Under the pieces are notes generated by a model. That model searched no databases. It was not told the DNA's origin and saw nothing but the letters and a program-made list of their open reading frames with translations. Of a DNA stretch of 64,000 nt, positions 1 through 11,850 are shown piece by piece. The translations under genes were made by a program, and so were the position numbers. How positions within the stretch are numbered: position 1 is the first letter of the stretch; every line of letters begins with the position of its first letter. This DNA is from Nymphaea colorata. Lineage: Eukaryota; Streptophyta; Magnoliopsida; Nymphaeales; Nymphaeaceae. The stretch covers positions 1,311,143 to 1,375,142 of the forward strand of contig NC_045138.2 in assembly GCF_008831285.2 (NCBI RefSeq), written 5' to 3'.

Positions 1-459
1 GTCTAACCTCTCTTCATTAAAACTCCTTTCTCTAGAAATACGATAACAGACCTGCATTCAGTTTTCCTAATCAGATCTGGATTTTCTTATGAAATCCAAT
101 CGGCCAAATCGGCATATGAATCAAACGTTAGATTATATATTAGTGTGGACACCCTAGTGATACCCAAATATAAAGATTCGGGTCACTCGTTGGAAGAAAA
201 ATCCAAACCATTGATGCTCTCACACCATACTCCACGTGCTGCACTAAAACTTTATTGGATGCTCGTGGATGTTGTCCATATCCTGACTACACTCTGAGTA
301 ATCGTCTTTTAACTATTAACTAGTGGGAAATTTAGGGCATAAATATTCCTTCTACGAGCTGCACTTATTCGTTTTCTTTTATACAAGTCAAGTGAAGGGC
401 AGATTATGCAGGAAGTTACGAATGTAATAGAAGTGAGCCGATCTCAGCTGGAGTTCAGT
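1..459. other. Gene-free sequence at window start
   Basis: No open frame or RNA gene is supported. A short stretch near 120-180 resembles sequence near 41220 and, inverted, near 31640, so it may be a decayed part of the R1 repeat family. Confidence 0.4.
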
Positions 460-845
460 TAGGCCTAGGCATTGGGCCGGCCCGGGTCGATAAGGAGTCC
501 AGCTGGGGCCCATCCGACACCCAAAACCCAAGCCTGGACCTGACCTAACATCCTCAACCTGGGCCCAGGCTTAGCCTGACACCCAAAACCCAAGCTTAAA
601 CCCAGTCCAGCTCAACCCGATTAAATTCAAAGTTTATTTTTAATGTAAAATACTATATAAATATAAATAATTGTAATAAAATATTATAATTATAATTATA
701 TATATATATATATATGTTAATGAAATTAACATTGAAAAATCTTATCGAGTCAAACAAGGCTTAGTCAAGCCCACCCGAGCCGGCCCCGACACCTTTTTTT
801 TTGGGCCCGAGTTGGGCTAGGTACCCAATCCGACACCCAGCCTTA
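460..845. mobile_element. hAT-like MITE with GC-rich ends
   Basis: The left end (from 460, TAGGCCTAGGCATTGGGCC) and the inverted right end (TAAGGCTGGGTGTCGG) are GC-rich and surround an AT-rich core. The flanking 8 bp, AGTTCAGT (452-459) and AGTTCAAC (846-853), agree at 6 of 8 positions, as expected for an old hAT insertion. The right half recurs at 37196-37325 inside R1 copy B, where the left half is replaced by a (TA)n array. There is no coding capacity. Confidence 0.6.
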
Positions 846-984
846 AGTTCAACTCACGCATTGTTTGGCTCAATTCATTTAAACCTGTGTTACTTGATTC
901 TCTTTTTTTTAATGAAAATAAAACCATGGAAAGAGTGTTAAAAATTCATAAAAAAAACATTGGCATGCAAAGATTAATAAACAG

Positions 985-1110
985 GAAGACACGAGTCAAG
1001 TCGAGCTTGAACTCGAACTCGACTCTTTTATAATTCATAACTCAAGCAAGTTCAAGTCGAGCTCAAGTTGAGCATACACAAACAAGTTCAAGTCGAGTTC
1101 AAATTGGTTC
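985..1110. repeat. TCGAG-rich dispersed repeat fragment
   Basis: Runs of TCGAGCTTGAACTCGAACTCG type, related to the ends of the hAT element at 46143-47132. Further fragments lie at 29640-29830 and 37490-37605. This one is part of R1, since it is at the same place in copies A and B. Confidence 0.5.
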
Positions 1111-1386
1111 GATTCATTGTATATCCAAGCAATATAACCAATGTGCGAGTGAAAGAGTGCATGTGACCAAAAAGTCTAGTTGCGATCAACTGGTTCAGTC
1201 TACATCTAAGTGACAGACCTCTATTGAATACTAACAATCGACCACTTTTCACACCTGAAATTTATATGTAAATTTTAAACATTTTAGCTTAGCATATATA
1301 AAAATTCTCAAATTTTTTATTACAGCTTCGGTTAAAATTGTGAAACTATAGTTTGATCTATGCAACGAAAAATTACTGGCTCCACC

Positions 1387-1681
1387 AAGGCTTGCTTATT
1401 GGGCCGACCCGACACTTAAAACCTGAGCCCGATTCTGGCCCGATTAAAACTAAAAAATATGTATATTAATATAAAATAATACATAAAAATAATTAATCTT
1501 AATAAAATATTATAATATATAATAATCAATAACATTAATATTAAGAAAAATCTTATCGGGTCGAACCGGGCTTAGTATGGCCTACTCAAGCCGATCCGCT
1601 AAGTTATCGGGTCAACCCAATGCCTTTTTTCGAGCCCATGTCCAGCCAGGTATTGTGTACACGACCCAACACCCAGGCTTA
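1387..1681. mobile_element. hAT-like MITE, perfect 8-bp TSD
   Basis: The ends AAGGCTTGCTTATTGGG (left) and TAAGCCTGGGTGTTGGG (right, inverted) flank an AT-rich core. The TSD is GCTCCACC at 1379-1386 and 1682-1689, identical. The same insertion with the same target is present in R1 copy B (37895-38175), so the MITE entered R1 before R1 was duplicated. Confidence 0.8.
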
Positions 1682-2694
1682 GCTCCACCCTCTTGATCTA
1701 ATGGCTGGGGTCCTGATATTGGCACACACATGTCGAGCATCTGCTGTCCTACAAATGATTTAGCTTACCACCATCTAGTTCTTACTTCAATGCGATTGAC
1801 TTCAACTGAACAAACCCTTGTTTTCTGAATTTAAACATCTTTGAATGACTGTTTCTCAGATTTAGTTCTAGATGCATCTTCCATGATACTTTCACTAGAA
1901 ATTATCCAAATTTTTTTATTATGAACCTTAACCAACTAACTAAATTATAATGTGGAATTAATTAGCTTAAGACAAAATGGACTTGATATTTCATACCACC
2001 ATAGGGGAAATTAAATGAAATAAGACGACTGCAATCTCTTAAATGTGTCACAGTTTTAATATTAGTCTCTTTCTCTGTTATCTAAAACATGAGAATACAT
2101 TATTGTTGCCAACGGCGTAGATACCGGACCACTTGGGTGAGGGATATATATAGTGGATACCAAGCCACTTGAGTAAGGGATAAAAACCATATAACACTAA
2201 TTTAATATAAACCATGCTTTAGTTTAAGTATTGTTGTAAAAAAAATCATTTTTACTATCCAAATTTTGATGTTGTAAGAACAGTTTATTTTTTTATTATT
2301 AAACATTATTTAAGTAAAAAAATAACCACTAACTTAAGGTATGTTTGTCACCAAATTACTCTTAAATCATATCATAACCATAAGGTTAGATTGCAAAAAA
2401 ATAAATAAATAATAATAATAGTTGATTTTAAGGGGTTTGGTTTTTTTTTTTTTCTTTATGTAAGTGATCTAGTTACAACACAAATTTGATACCAATAAAG
2501 CAACACCTGAATAGGCAGATGCACTTGTCTGTGTGGAAGTGCATGAATATAAAATCAGATGATGTTTTAAATGGGTTGGATCAGCGACGTCTAAATACAT
2601 AGTGATTGAAAATGACAAGACACTCACGCAAGATGGCCCAGCCGATAAGAAGTCGGGCTCGGGCTGGCTTGGACCGACACCTGAAACCTAGGTT

Positions 2695-2890
2695 TGAGCC
2701 CAGCCAGGGGCGGTCCAAAAGGGCCCCTTCATGGGCCCTAGCTCCCACCTTTTTTTTTAATTTACATGTAATTTTAGAAAATTTCACTTGTCTTACATAA
2801 AAATTTTGAAAAATGATATTTCGGCCTATGTTAAAATTTAAAAACTTTAATTTGGTTTTTCTCATAAAAAATTTTGGCTCTGCTCTTGTC
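2695..2890 (-). repeat. Repeat family R2 (GGGCCC/'gctctgcc' family)
   Basis: About 190 bp with a GGGCCC-rich end, a T-rich run and a tail ending in a 'ttggctctgc' motif. Other copies, in the opposite orientation: 26335-26515, 30760-30955 and 38745-38915. No coding capacity; class unknown. Confidence 0.6.
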
Positions 2891-3828
2891 ACGTATAACC
2901 AATCAACAAAGGCATAAAAACAATGAAAGGGACATAAAAAGAAATAGCAAACGAAGCAAGGATACAAAATGGTAAAGAACAGTAACCATAACAAGAACAA
3001 AAGCAAGAAGAGGAAGGAAGAGAAAGAGATAATCAAAAGAAGACAACATCATGCCGCCAATTCAAAGCATGAGGTGGACATTTGCCTTGACAATGCATTT
3101 GATAGAAGCAACACTTGCTGTGAGTTTTTGAGCATTCTGTTGTTGCGCTCTTCCCAAACCTACCACAAACAAATGAACCAAGACACTACCACATTAGCTA
3201 CCAACTAGTAACCCTGAAAGGCTTATCCTAACTCAATACGTCTTAATATCATCATGATAGCACCTTTCAAAAAAATATTAATCCAAGAAAATCTTCCGAT
3301 CAATGTATAAATTAAATTTTATGAAATTTTAAAAAAAATTGAATAAGCTTTCCTAACTTTTATAATTGGATTCATACATTAGAATTTTCCCAACTTGTAT
3401 AATTTGATTCATACATTAGAATTTTAACATAACATATTTAATGTCTTTTACTTATTTTATATAATTATGTTTCTGAAAACAACTTAAACATTATGATGCA
3501 CATTCAAAGATCCTATCAAATGAGTAAAAATTAAAAATCAGTCGCTTAAATATGGTCATTATAGGGGCAACGTTAGCAAGTTTGTAATGCTTTTAGTGAC
3601 AGACTTCACACACACACATATATATATATAAGAAATTGGTATATGACAAATTATCTCGATCTTTTCAAGGTGAAAGGTTAAAGGAAAATTAATGAGAAAA
3701 AAGAGATAGAATATTTGTTTTAGTAAGATAACATTGAAAATGAATAACAATATGATGCCTTATGGGTCATGCATCTAAGTGTCAAGTACCTATCAATTTC
3801 TTACTCTTTCTCACACACTCACACATTT

Positions 3829-3831
<3 letters not shown>

Positions 3832-3886
<55 letters not shown>
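3832..3886. repeat. (AT)n microsatellite
   Basis: About 27 uninterrupted AT dinucleotides, inside R1 copy A. Confidence 0.95.
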
Positions 3887-3889
<3 letters not shown>

Positions 3890-4365
3890 TGACTTTCTAG
3901 TTTTTCAGAGTCACCCAACCATCTAATTAGGGTCATCGATCTAACATAATAGTAAGTCAAAAGAAATCAAAGAAAGAAGTTATGGATATTTTGGTTATTT
4001 AATATTATTCTAGACTTTTTCCTTTTAATTTTTCTCTCAATATCTATATGTTTCAAATAGACGGCTCTTATTAGATGGTTGAATGACTTTGAATATAAAA
4101 TTAAATGAAACAATGGAAATTCTGGAAAAAAAATGAAAAATCATAAATTCACGTGAGCTTGTTTCCTCACCATGTAGCAACAGCTAAGCTGACCAAAGAC
4201 CTGTTGCCAAGAAAACAATAATAATTAACAATATAATAACAATAATTAAAAATACAGCCCGCTAGATTTAAGATCATGCTTTTGGCAGTCAGAGAATAAA
4301 ACATGTAGAATTTCGTGCTTCAAAACGCCACGATCGACACTGGACTGCTCTTTCATGATACATGT

Positions 4366-4699
4366 AGATGTTGCAGCACAAGATCTCAAGTTTATGTCAC
4401 CAGCATATGCTCAACTTAGCTGGAGCAACTATTTGCAAAGTCAAATTCAGCAGAAGAAGAAGGCAAATAAGGATAGGTAGGTTCGCTTTGCACTTCTTCT
4501 TTGTAGTATGTGTAGTACAACCTCAGATAGGCTTTGAAGGTTAACTGGGTTTTTACTACGATGGTGTCTTACGGTATGCAACAAAAATATGAAGTCTGAT
4601 GAAGATAAAATAGAAATATTTTGTGCTTCAATTTTCTTGTCTGAGGTAACACAAGTTTTAATCTTATGTCGATTTATTCACCTTTATCTCCTTAATTTA
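4366..4699. other. Gene-free sequence
   Basis: Unique-looking AT-rich DNA. No supported feature. Confidence 0.4.
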
Positions 4700-5035
4700 T
4701 GGATAGTGATGAAGGATGTGGATGGAGAGGAAGTGGTGGAGGAGGAACCCCTCCTCCATAGACCACCTGCGCTGCCCGATAGACGGCCCCCAACAGACGG
4801 TGCCCACTGCCTCCTTCCTCCACCATCAAAAGCAAAGCGGAGGTGGACAGCAGGGGGGTGAATCCCGCCTCCCCTTTTGGAAATTCTCTACCCACGATGG
4901 GTAGAAGCAGGGGGAAACGCCGGGTGGCTGCCCCTGCCGTGGCGAGCCTCTTTGTGGACAATGCCCGGCGCATGGCCTCGATGCCATCTAGTGAACCCAC
5001 CGGCAACGGCTGGGAGAACTGCACCGCTGGGAGAG
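4700..5035. other. GC-rich block with all frames open
   Basis: A GC-rich 330-bp block in otherwise AT-rich DNA. Several frames are open on both strands (for example a 110-codon frame on the minus strand, 5024-4692), which is what GC-rich DNA gives by chance. None of the translations shows a domain I recognise. It could be a captured gene fragment or a repeat end. It abuts a compound microsatellite. Confidence 0.35.
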
Positions 5036-5039
5036 GATA

Positions 5040-5054
5040 AATATATATATATAT

Positions 5055-5094
<40 letters not shown>
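5040..5094. repeat. Compound (TA)n(GT)n(GA)n microsatellite
   Basis: About 9 TA, 6 GT and 12 GA units in succession, directly after the GC-rich block. Confidence 0.95.
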
Positions 5095-5100
<6 letters not shown>

Positions 5101-5159
5101 GAGGGAGGGAAAAAGAGATTGAAAATTTGGGCTGTTCCATTTTAGATCAATAGTTCTGA

Positions 5160-5340
5160 TCAATGGCGTAGCCACATGTGGACTGGTGGGGCAGTTGCCC
5201 ACCAAATTCTTTAAAATTTCTTATATTTTACATTGACAAATTTAATATTTATTTTCAAACATATATGAGCTCCTTGAAATATAAATGTTTTTAAACAGAT
5301 ATGCCCCAACTAATTTTTCTAGCTCCGCCTTTGATCCTGA
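5160..5340. repeat. Dispersed repeat with 'ggggcagttgcccacc' core
   Basis: The GCGTAGCCACATGTGG start and an inverted GGGCA/TGCCC core recur in variant form at 29520-29580 and 38670-39010. Non-coding. Confidence 0.45.
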
Positions 5341-5937
5341 TTGAATTGATGTTCCTAAGCGTATAGGAACAACAGAGTCAGTATATATATATATATAGAC
5401 TCTGTTTCTAGGCACCCATTTTGAAACGAGCTCAAAACTAGTATTCCTGTCAACGAACACGGGCAAGCCCGTCACTGGATAAAAGCAAGAAATGGCTTCT
5501 CACAGAATAAAAGCCCGTCATTGATTTCTCTATTTCTCTTCAAGGAGATCCAAATGGCATTCCAGTCAAATGCACTCACCTGCTTTTCTTTCCTAATGCA
5601 CTGCTTATTATTATTGTTATTATCAAATCCTACAGCGCTGGTGGATTGCACTGCTATTGTGGATCTATACAAGCGATTCCACATACATTGAAAGATTGGG
5701 TATACTAGGCCGTCCATTTTCACCGTGAAAGGCTACAGCGGCATTAAGCACTACTACTGATCTCCATCAATACCGGTGAACCTGTCAATGCTAGGCCGAG
5801 TAAATATCAAAGACCAGCTGGCCTACTTTACTAAAGCTTTGGAAAAGGAAGTGTTTCATACGGAAAGTAAGTGTCGAAAACTTGCATTCCAATTTGAGGG
5901 GGAGTGTCAAGCAATGTTTTAATGGATACAAACATAT
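5341..5937. other. Gene-free sequence
   Basis: Only short unconserved open frames and a small (TA)n run at 5383-5396. Confidence 0.4.
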
Positions 5938-5997
5938 CAATGTGCAGGTGATCGCATTATAGCTACACAATGTGCAGGTGATCGCATTATAGCTACA
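5938..5997. repeat. Exact 30-bp tandem duplication
   Basis: Two identical 30-bp units (5938-5967 and 5968-5997) starting CAATGTGCAGGTGATCGC, immediately before the left end of a hAT-like element. Confidence 0.9.
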
Positions 5998-6250
5998 GAT
6001 AGGGGTGGGCATCGGGCCGGCCCGGTAAACATGGGCCCGAAACCTGGGCTTCGGCCCGACCCTGCCAGGCCCGTTTGATAATAATAAAATATTTTTAATT
6101 ATAAAATATTTTTTTAATAAGAAAATACTTATTACTAAATTAAAAATTAATAAAAAAAAATTAAATATTACAAGGCCAGATCGTGTCAGGCCGGGCTGAC
6201 CCAGGCCAAAGCATCGGGCCCAGGCCTGGCCAGGGCCAGGGCCATGTTTT
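5998..6250. mobile_element. hAT-like MITE, right end unclear
   Basis: The left end TAGGGGTGGGCATCGGGCC is typical of hAT elements. It is followed by a GC-rich arm, an AT-rich core and a second GC-rich arm. I could not find a matching inverted right end or a TSD, so it may be truncated or rearranged. Confidence 0.5.
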
Positions 6251-7691
6251 TCTGGGTAAATATTGCTTTCTACTTTGTAAATTTCCACGAAATTGTACAT
6301 TTAGTAAATTTTAGCATCAGTTAACCATCATTATAAAGTTGTTCCCATAAAAATATCATCTTGGGCCAATACTTGAACCAGTTCGACACTCTCGTTATCA
6401 ACAAGAGTCCAACAAAGTCTTGAGCTCCATTTATTTCTGATAGAAAAATGAAATTATCACCGATGTAGATTTAGATGTGAAATACATCTATGGGTGTTCA
6501 CAACTTCATGGCATGAGTGGCAACAGTGACATGGGATGACGACAAAGCTTGGTCTTGTTTCCAACACTTCTGCTGATCAGTTTGATCGGGAACCTTGCGT
6601 ATGATTTAAGTTTTTGGTAAACGTCCATGCCACATAAATTTATGAAATTGGAAATCCTTAAGTTGTTCTGAAAGCTCCTTAATTGTGTTTTTTGATGCAT
6701 AAATATGAATTTGATTGTCACTCATTTCGTTAATCTGTTGGGATTAGTAAGTAATGCCATATCAATCGCACAAAGTCATGTGAGTAGCTGCCTATTAAAG
6801 ATGGTCTAATTTGAACTTTGGTTTTAGGAAAGGATTTGCTTTACCAACTCGGAAAAGCAAACATGTTGACGGTGTTAGATGTACCAAATATGATAATATG
6901 GCCTTGAGAAAATTTATTGCACATTTCTCATCTCAAACTTCATAGGATGCTGAATAAACTAAAAAAATTTTATTGGCCGTAATGCCCAGTTTCCGAGCAA
7001 TATTGTCATGCAAAAGGTGGCTTCTCTGAGAATACAATACTGGCAAATAAGATGGCCGTTATAAAATATTATTGAGCTTCTTCACTTGACAATCTCTTAT
7101 AATTTGGAAGAAAATAAAGAAAATCATCTTTATTTGTCACTGGAATTAAAGCAAACAGTGCTGGGATCAACACCAAAAGAAAATAGTCAGCAGCAATACA
7201 TAAAGTTTGAAATGAAAGCATTCCCAAGAGAACTAAAATTAAGGATTAAACAACACAAAGCGCAGACCCATGAACAGAAAAACGAAATAGAAAATTTTTA
7301 TTGCACCTCATGAAGAAAAATGAAAATATCAAGAAGACGAGACCATCGAAAGTGTCCCATGAATTAATAACAATATTCACATAATCTTTTCATTATCAAG
7401 TGCAGCAGTGGCAACGAAATTGCGGGAAGGTTATTTTGTTCGAACATTTGAATCCAAGAACCAGCAGCTTGCTTGTGAAGTACCCGAAATTAGTCAAACG
7501 CCGAGCCTAACATTTAGCTGCCACTGCCAACCAAAACAAGAAGGAATTAGAAATAACGAAGAAAGTTAAGATAAAAAGTTTACTGGAATTTCAACCACAG
7601 ATAGACCAACTTCATGGCTACATCTGTCATATAGGAATCCGGTGATAGGGAATGCTGGTGCAGGACCACTTTCCTACTATCGATAGAATGC
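6251..7691. other. Gene-free sequence
   Basis: No supported feature. The part next to 7692 would have been the 3' flank of the resistance gene. Confidence 0.4.
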
Positions 7692-8464
7692 TCATGCATC
7701 TGTAGGCTTTAAGATGAGGTACTTCTGGAATGCAGCTTTGGTGCTCTCCTCTTGCCACACCAATCCTTCCCACCATTCCTTTTCTCCCTGGACACTTCTC
7801 ACCTTCCCGCAATTTTGAGCATCTAGAGGAAGCTTCTTTAACAATGGTCATTTGCCGACCTCTACGGATGCCAAGGCTTTGAGTTTCAAAACACCGTCAT
7901 ATATGGTGGCTAACTTTTGTAAATTGTGGATGCTGAAACTTGTCAACTTGCGGAAGACTTCATCTCCAACTTGTCCTTCAATAACATTCTCCACCTATGG
8001 GCAGTTTAAGTGAACTAGGTTCTGCAGTTGTTTCAACAACTCATACATAAAGATGATCTTCAACGCTTTACAGCCTTTAATCGTCAACTTTTCTAGCTTT
8101 AGAAAGCTTATATGTGCCTCCATTTCCACTTAACATGTTCTAGCATTGGCAGGTCCTCCAGCTGAAGTAAATGCAAGTCTGGAAATATAACCTTTTTGGG
8201 GTCGGTTCCTCTAATAATTTTCTTTAATTCTGGACATGATTGCACCATGAGTGCCTTCAATCTTTCTCCTTCTTCTGCCTTTTATGAATCAATCCCCTCA
8301 AAATTACCGCAACACTGTATCGCCAATCCTTCAAGGTGACAGATCAGTTTGCTATCCATAAGCCTCTGTGCTTTCACCACTTCCATTGATGGTAAGCTCC
8401 ACAGGACTCAAATTTTATCTTTTGCAAGGTCTTCTAGATTTGGTCTTCCTTGCGATTGGCCAGC
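7692..8464 (-). pseudogene. NBS-LRR pseudogene, 3' part (last LRRs and C-terminus)
   Basis: Continues the LRR domain on the far side of the copia element. Recognisable blocks: LEGLAIQCCGNFEGIDS, SCPELKKIIRGTDPKKVIFP, LHLLQLEDLPMLEHVKW and KLEKLTIKGCKALKIIF, then the conserved C-terminal block ending at 7692. At least four in-frame stops interrupt it (TAA, TAG and TGA). Joins to the 5' part across the duplicated GGAAG. Confidence 0.85.
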
Positions 8465-8469
8465 GGAAG
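8465..8469. repeat. Copia target-site duplication, left copy
   Basis: GGAAG directly before the TGTTG of the LTR. The identical copy lies at 13038-13042. Confidence 0.92.
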
Positions 8470-8835
8470 TGTTGAATCTTAAGCAGCGGAACGGCGTCTG
8501 TGAAGTAGGTCCACCACCAGCAGCGTGTCAAATGCAAGACCTGTGAGCAAGAGAGGAAGAAAGAAACAAGAGAGAAATTGATTTTGGGGGTTTGCTTCTG
8601 AGAGACGCGCAGTTGATTTCTCAACCTTATGGTTAGATGAATAGAGGCTGGGCTTTATAGACCGCCTCTCAGGATTTCCCCAAATCCCAGCTACGGTTAT
8701 GGAATGAAGACTTATGGTAAGAATTAAAACGGAAACTTTAATATTTGATTTATTTCCTGTTTTAATTTCATAACTGCAGGATCTCCTTTGCAGTTATAGA
8801 GGGAAAGGGATCGGGCTCAAGGCCACTACCCAACA
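8470..8835 (-). repeat. Copia 3' LTR
   Basis: 366 bp, from TGTTGAATCTTAAGC to CACTACCCAACA on the plus strand. Pairs base for base with 12672-13037 apart from about six substitutions and no indels. Confidence 0.95.
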
Positions 8836-8849
8836 TCTCCCACTTGGCC
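8836..8849 (-). other. Copia polypurine tract
   Basis: On the minus strand, CCAAGTGGGAGA lies directly upstream of the 3' LTR. This is the usual copia plus-strand priming site. Confidence 0.85.
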
Positions 8850-8938
8850 ATGAGACCGACAGTTTGCTTCCACTTTATGTGGGTTTTCTGTTTCTAAGTC
8901 ACGAGGTTTTCCATTATTGGTTTGTCCATCGTAACTTT

Positions 8939-9934
8939 TCAAATATATCTCAACCCCATATGAGCTACATGCTTGGTAAACAAGTCTTCTGATATTCCCT
9001 TGGTAAGGGGATCTGCTACCATGTCATTGGTAGGAATGTATTCAACTGAGATTTCATTTTTCTCAATCATTTCATGAACATAATGGTATTTCACCATTAT
9101 ATGTTTACTTTTCAGGCTCACAGCTCCATTTTTCATAAGTGATATTACTGTCTGATTATCACAATATAGTTGAACTGGTTCATGATCAAGATCTAATTTC
9201 AAGTCTTTCAAGAACCGATTTATCCAGACAGCAAATGTGGTAGCAACATTACATGCTACATATTCTGCTTCTTGTGTGCGTTGAGCAACACATCCCTGTT
9301 TCTTACAGGACCAGGCTATCGCTCCACCTCCAAAGAGGAATACATAACCAGATGTAGACTTACTATCATCTTTGCATCCTGCAAAATCCGTATCTGAATA
9401 GCCAACTAAGGTCAGCTCATCAGCTTGGTAGGACAATTTTAGTCCTTTTGTTCCTTTAATATACCGAAAAATCCTTTTGACTGCTTGCCAATATGGCCAT
9501 CCGGGATTACTTTGATAACGACTTACCAGACCGATAGGAAAACTTATGTCAGGTCTGGCACAGAACATTAGATACATTAGACTACCAACAGCCTGTGCAT
9601 AAGGAACATGTAATTTCTGTTGTTCTTCTCCAGGACAATCGTTCCTGCTTAGATTTGCTCCTTTAGCTATAGGGGTTCCGATTGGTTTGCAATCTTGCAT
9701 TCGAAATTTCTTTAAGATATAATCAATATATCGTTCTTGGCTCAAACTTAGAATTCTTGGGTCTCTATCTCGAGTGATCTTTATTCCTAATATGTATGAA
9801 GCTTCACCCAAGTCTTTCATTTTGAAGTTTTTGTTCAGCCAAGTCTTCGTTTTGACAATCATGTCGTTATCATTTCCAGTTACTAATATGTCATCAACAT
9901 ATAATGATAGAATACAGAAAAGGCTCCCACTTTT
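8939..9934 (-). pseudogene. Copia pol: C-terminal reverse transcriptase and RNase H
   Basis: In frame with the upstream RT segment and separated from it only by the TGA at 9935-9937. YVDD, the RT active-site motif, is encoded at about 9885-9896. Further on are GYSDTDFAG with the first RNase H aspartate, STSGYVF, EAEYVA with the catalytic glutamate, YCDNQTVISLMKNG with another aspartate, and the conserved ending ADPLTKGI. The natural stop is at 8939. No other break is seen in this segment. Confidence 0.92.
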
Positions 9935-10437
9935 TCAAACATACACCCAGTGATCCAGTTGGTTTGCAACGAACCCAAGTTTTGTAATTGCTTTGTGAAA
10001 AGCAAAATACCATTGTCTAGGAGATTGTTTCAGTCCATACAACGATTTATTCAACTTGTACACTTTGTCTTCTTTTTCCTTGATGACATATCCTAATGGT
10101 TGAGTCATATATATAGTTTCTTTCAACTCACCATTCAGAAAAGCAGTCTTTACATCCATCTGACAAATATCTAAGTCATAGAATGCCGTAATAGCCAAAA
10201 TTGTTCTGATTGAAGCAAACTTTGCAACCGACGAATAGGTCTCTGAATAATCAATTCCTTCCTTTTGGGAAAAACCTTTCGCTACCAGTCTGGCTTTGAA
10301 TTTTTCGACTGATCCGTCAGCTTTATACTTCTTCCTTAGCACCCATTTACATCCAATGGGTTTTCTGTCATTAGGAAGATCTACTAATTCTCAGACTTTA
10401 TTCTTTTCTGTGGATTCAATTTCCTCATCCATAGCGT
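9935..10437 (-). pseudogene. Copia pol: N-terminal reverse transcriptase
   Basis: Encodes the RT entry region: KARLVAKGFSQKEGIDYSET, then MDVKTAFLNGEL with the first catalytic aspartate, YKLNKSLYGLKQSPRQWY, and a stop TGA at 9935 just before the YVDD block. A second TGA lies at 10391-10393. The frame differs from the upstream integrase segment because one base is missing at about 10438-10440. Confidence 0.9.
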
Positions 10438-11424
10438 TCACCAATCTGATGATTCATGCGAATTTATCGCATCGTCATATGTCAGATTGTCAGACATTTC
10501 ATCAATATCTGCTAAACAGCATAACTCCTCTGCAAGATATACATAATAATTACTCAAATATGAAGGTGGAGCTCTAGGTCTTTTACGACCTAACAAAGTC
10601 TGAGTTGATAAGTTATTTGTATCAGTTGGTTCATTGCCTAACTGTTCTCCAGTCGGTTCATTACCATACTGTACACCAGACATTTCATGCTCAGTTGGTT
10701 CATTACCAAACTGATCTCCAGTCGGTTCATTACCATACTGTATTCCAGAAATTTCATGCTCAGTTGGTTCATTACCGAACTGATCTCCAGTCGGTTCATT
10801 GTCAGACTGATCTCCAGTCGGTTCATTGCCAGACTGATCCACAGTTGGTTCATTACCAAACTGTATTCCAATCAATTCTTGCTCGGTTGGTTCATTGCCA
10901 AACTGATCCATAGTTGGTTCATTACCAAACTGTACTCCAGTCGGTTCATTGTCAGACTGATCATCTGAATAAATCAGATCCTCCAGTAGATCGTTATGAT
11001 CTTTCACTGGATTACTATGATTGTTATTTAGTTCTTCAAGTAACTCCACATCTCTACTTTCTATGAGACCCATAGTAGAATGATATAATCTGTAGCCTTT
11101 GGATTCTTTTGGATATCCAATAAACACACAACTTACTGATCTGTTATCCAGTTTATCCATTTTTGGATCTAAAACTTTTACATGTACTACAGATCCCCAT
11201 CTCTTGAGATGTCTTAAGTCTGGTTTCACACCAGTCCATCTCTCATAAGGAGTGGTTGGGACTGCCTTGCAGAGCACTTGATTTATAGTATAGATGGCTG
11301 TTAACTCAGCCTCTCCCCAAAAAACTTTGGGTAACTGTGCACCTGTCAACATGGATCTCACCATGTTCAAGAGGGTTCTGTTACACCTCTCAGCGACACC
11401 ATTTTGCTGCGGTGTCCTAGGCAT
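10438..11424 (-). pseudogene. Copia pol: integrase C-terminal half and repeat-rich linker
   Basis: Begins with MPRTPQQNGVAER, which holds the third integrase catalytic residue (E). This is followed by the conserved LPKVFWGEA, then TPYERWTGVKPDL and FIGYPKESKGYRLYH of the integrase C-terminal region. Residues ~155-265 are a tandem repeat of NEPT-containing units (see the repeat entry). The frame ends at 10438 because of a 1-base deletion. Confidence 0.9.
10620..10955 (-). repeat. In-frame minisatellite in copia linker (NEPT repeats)
   Basis: Eleven NEPT motifs spaced by 9 residues (27 bp) or 14 residues (42 bp), for example GNEPTGDQF and GNEPTEHEISGIQY. It lies between integrase and reverse transcriptase, where copia polyproteins have a variable acidic linker. 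The whole array stays in frame. Confidence 0.92.
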
Positions 11425-11850
11425 TGTTCTTTGCCTATTAATTCAAAGGTCTTTGCAGTGTTCGAAGAATTCATTTGATGTATATTCACCTCCTCGTTCA
11501 GACCTTATAACCTTGATGTTTTTCCCAAGTTGTCTCTTGACTTCAGATTTATATTCCTTGAATTTTTCAAGTGCTTCTGACTTATATCTAATAAGATAAA
11601 TATATCCAAATCTTGAAAAGTCATCAATAAATGTTATAAAATATAACTTTCCACTATGTGTTTGGACTCTAAAATGTCCACAAATGTCGGTGTGGATTAT
11701 TTCCAATAGATCAGTGGCCCGAATTATTTCAGATGGAAAAGGTTTTCTTGCCATCTTTCCATATAAACACGCCTCACATTTTGTGAAATCATTTGCTTTA
11801 ATGTCAGGTATAATACCTTGTTGTGCTAGAATCTTCATCTTGTTGATCAT
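11425..11850 (-). pseudogene. Copia pol: integrase core, N-terminal half
   Basis: Contains the C-x-x-C part of the zinc-binding pre-integrase domain (KCEACLYGKM), then IHTDICG with the first catalytic aspartate and FIDDFSRFGYIY with the second. TGA at 11443-11445 interrupts the otherwise continuous frame into MPRTPQQNG. The residues normally preceding INKMKIL, including the H-x-x-H half of the zinc site, are absent. Confidence 0.9.

Larger units (their letters stand above)
705..4365 (+). repeat. Repeat family R1, copy A
   Basis: A long non-coding dispersed repeat. 705-2125 matches 37190-38605 directly; 2120-2640 matches 40420-40960; 4130-4365 matches 44640-44870; 1900-2110 and 2880-3500 match copy C in reverse (about 33260-33050 and 30680-30110). 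Compared with copy C it lacks the part corresponding to about 32290-30955. No coding sequence or terminal repeat identifies the class; it could be a degenerate large transposon. The ORFs inside are short and not conserved between copies. Confidence 0.7.

Noticed and set aside
5998-6250. Complete hAT MITE with TSD
   Set aside because: The left end is good but no matching right end or duplicated 8 bp could be found.
10605-10968. Plus-strand and alternative-frame ORFs over the copia linker
   Set aside because: They are shadows of the NEPT minisatellite; the integrase-linker frame on the minus strand explains the region.
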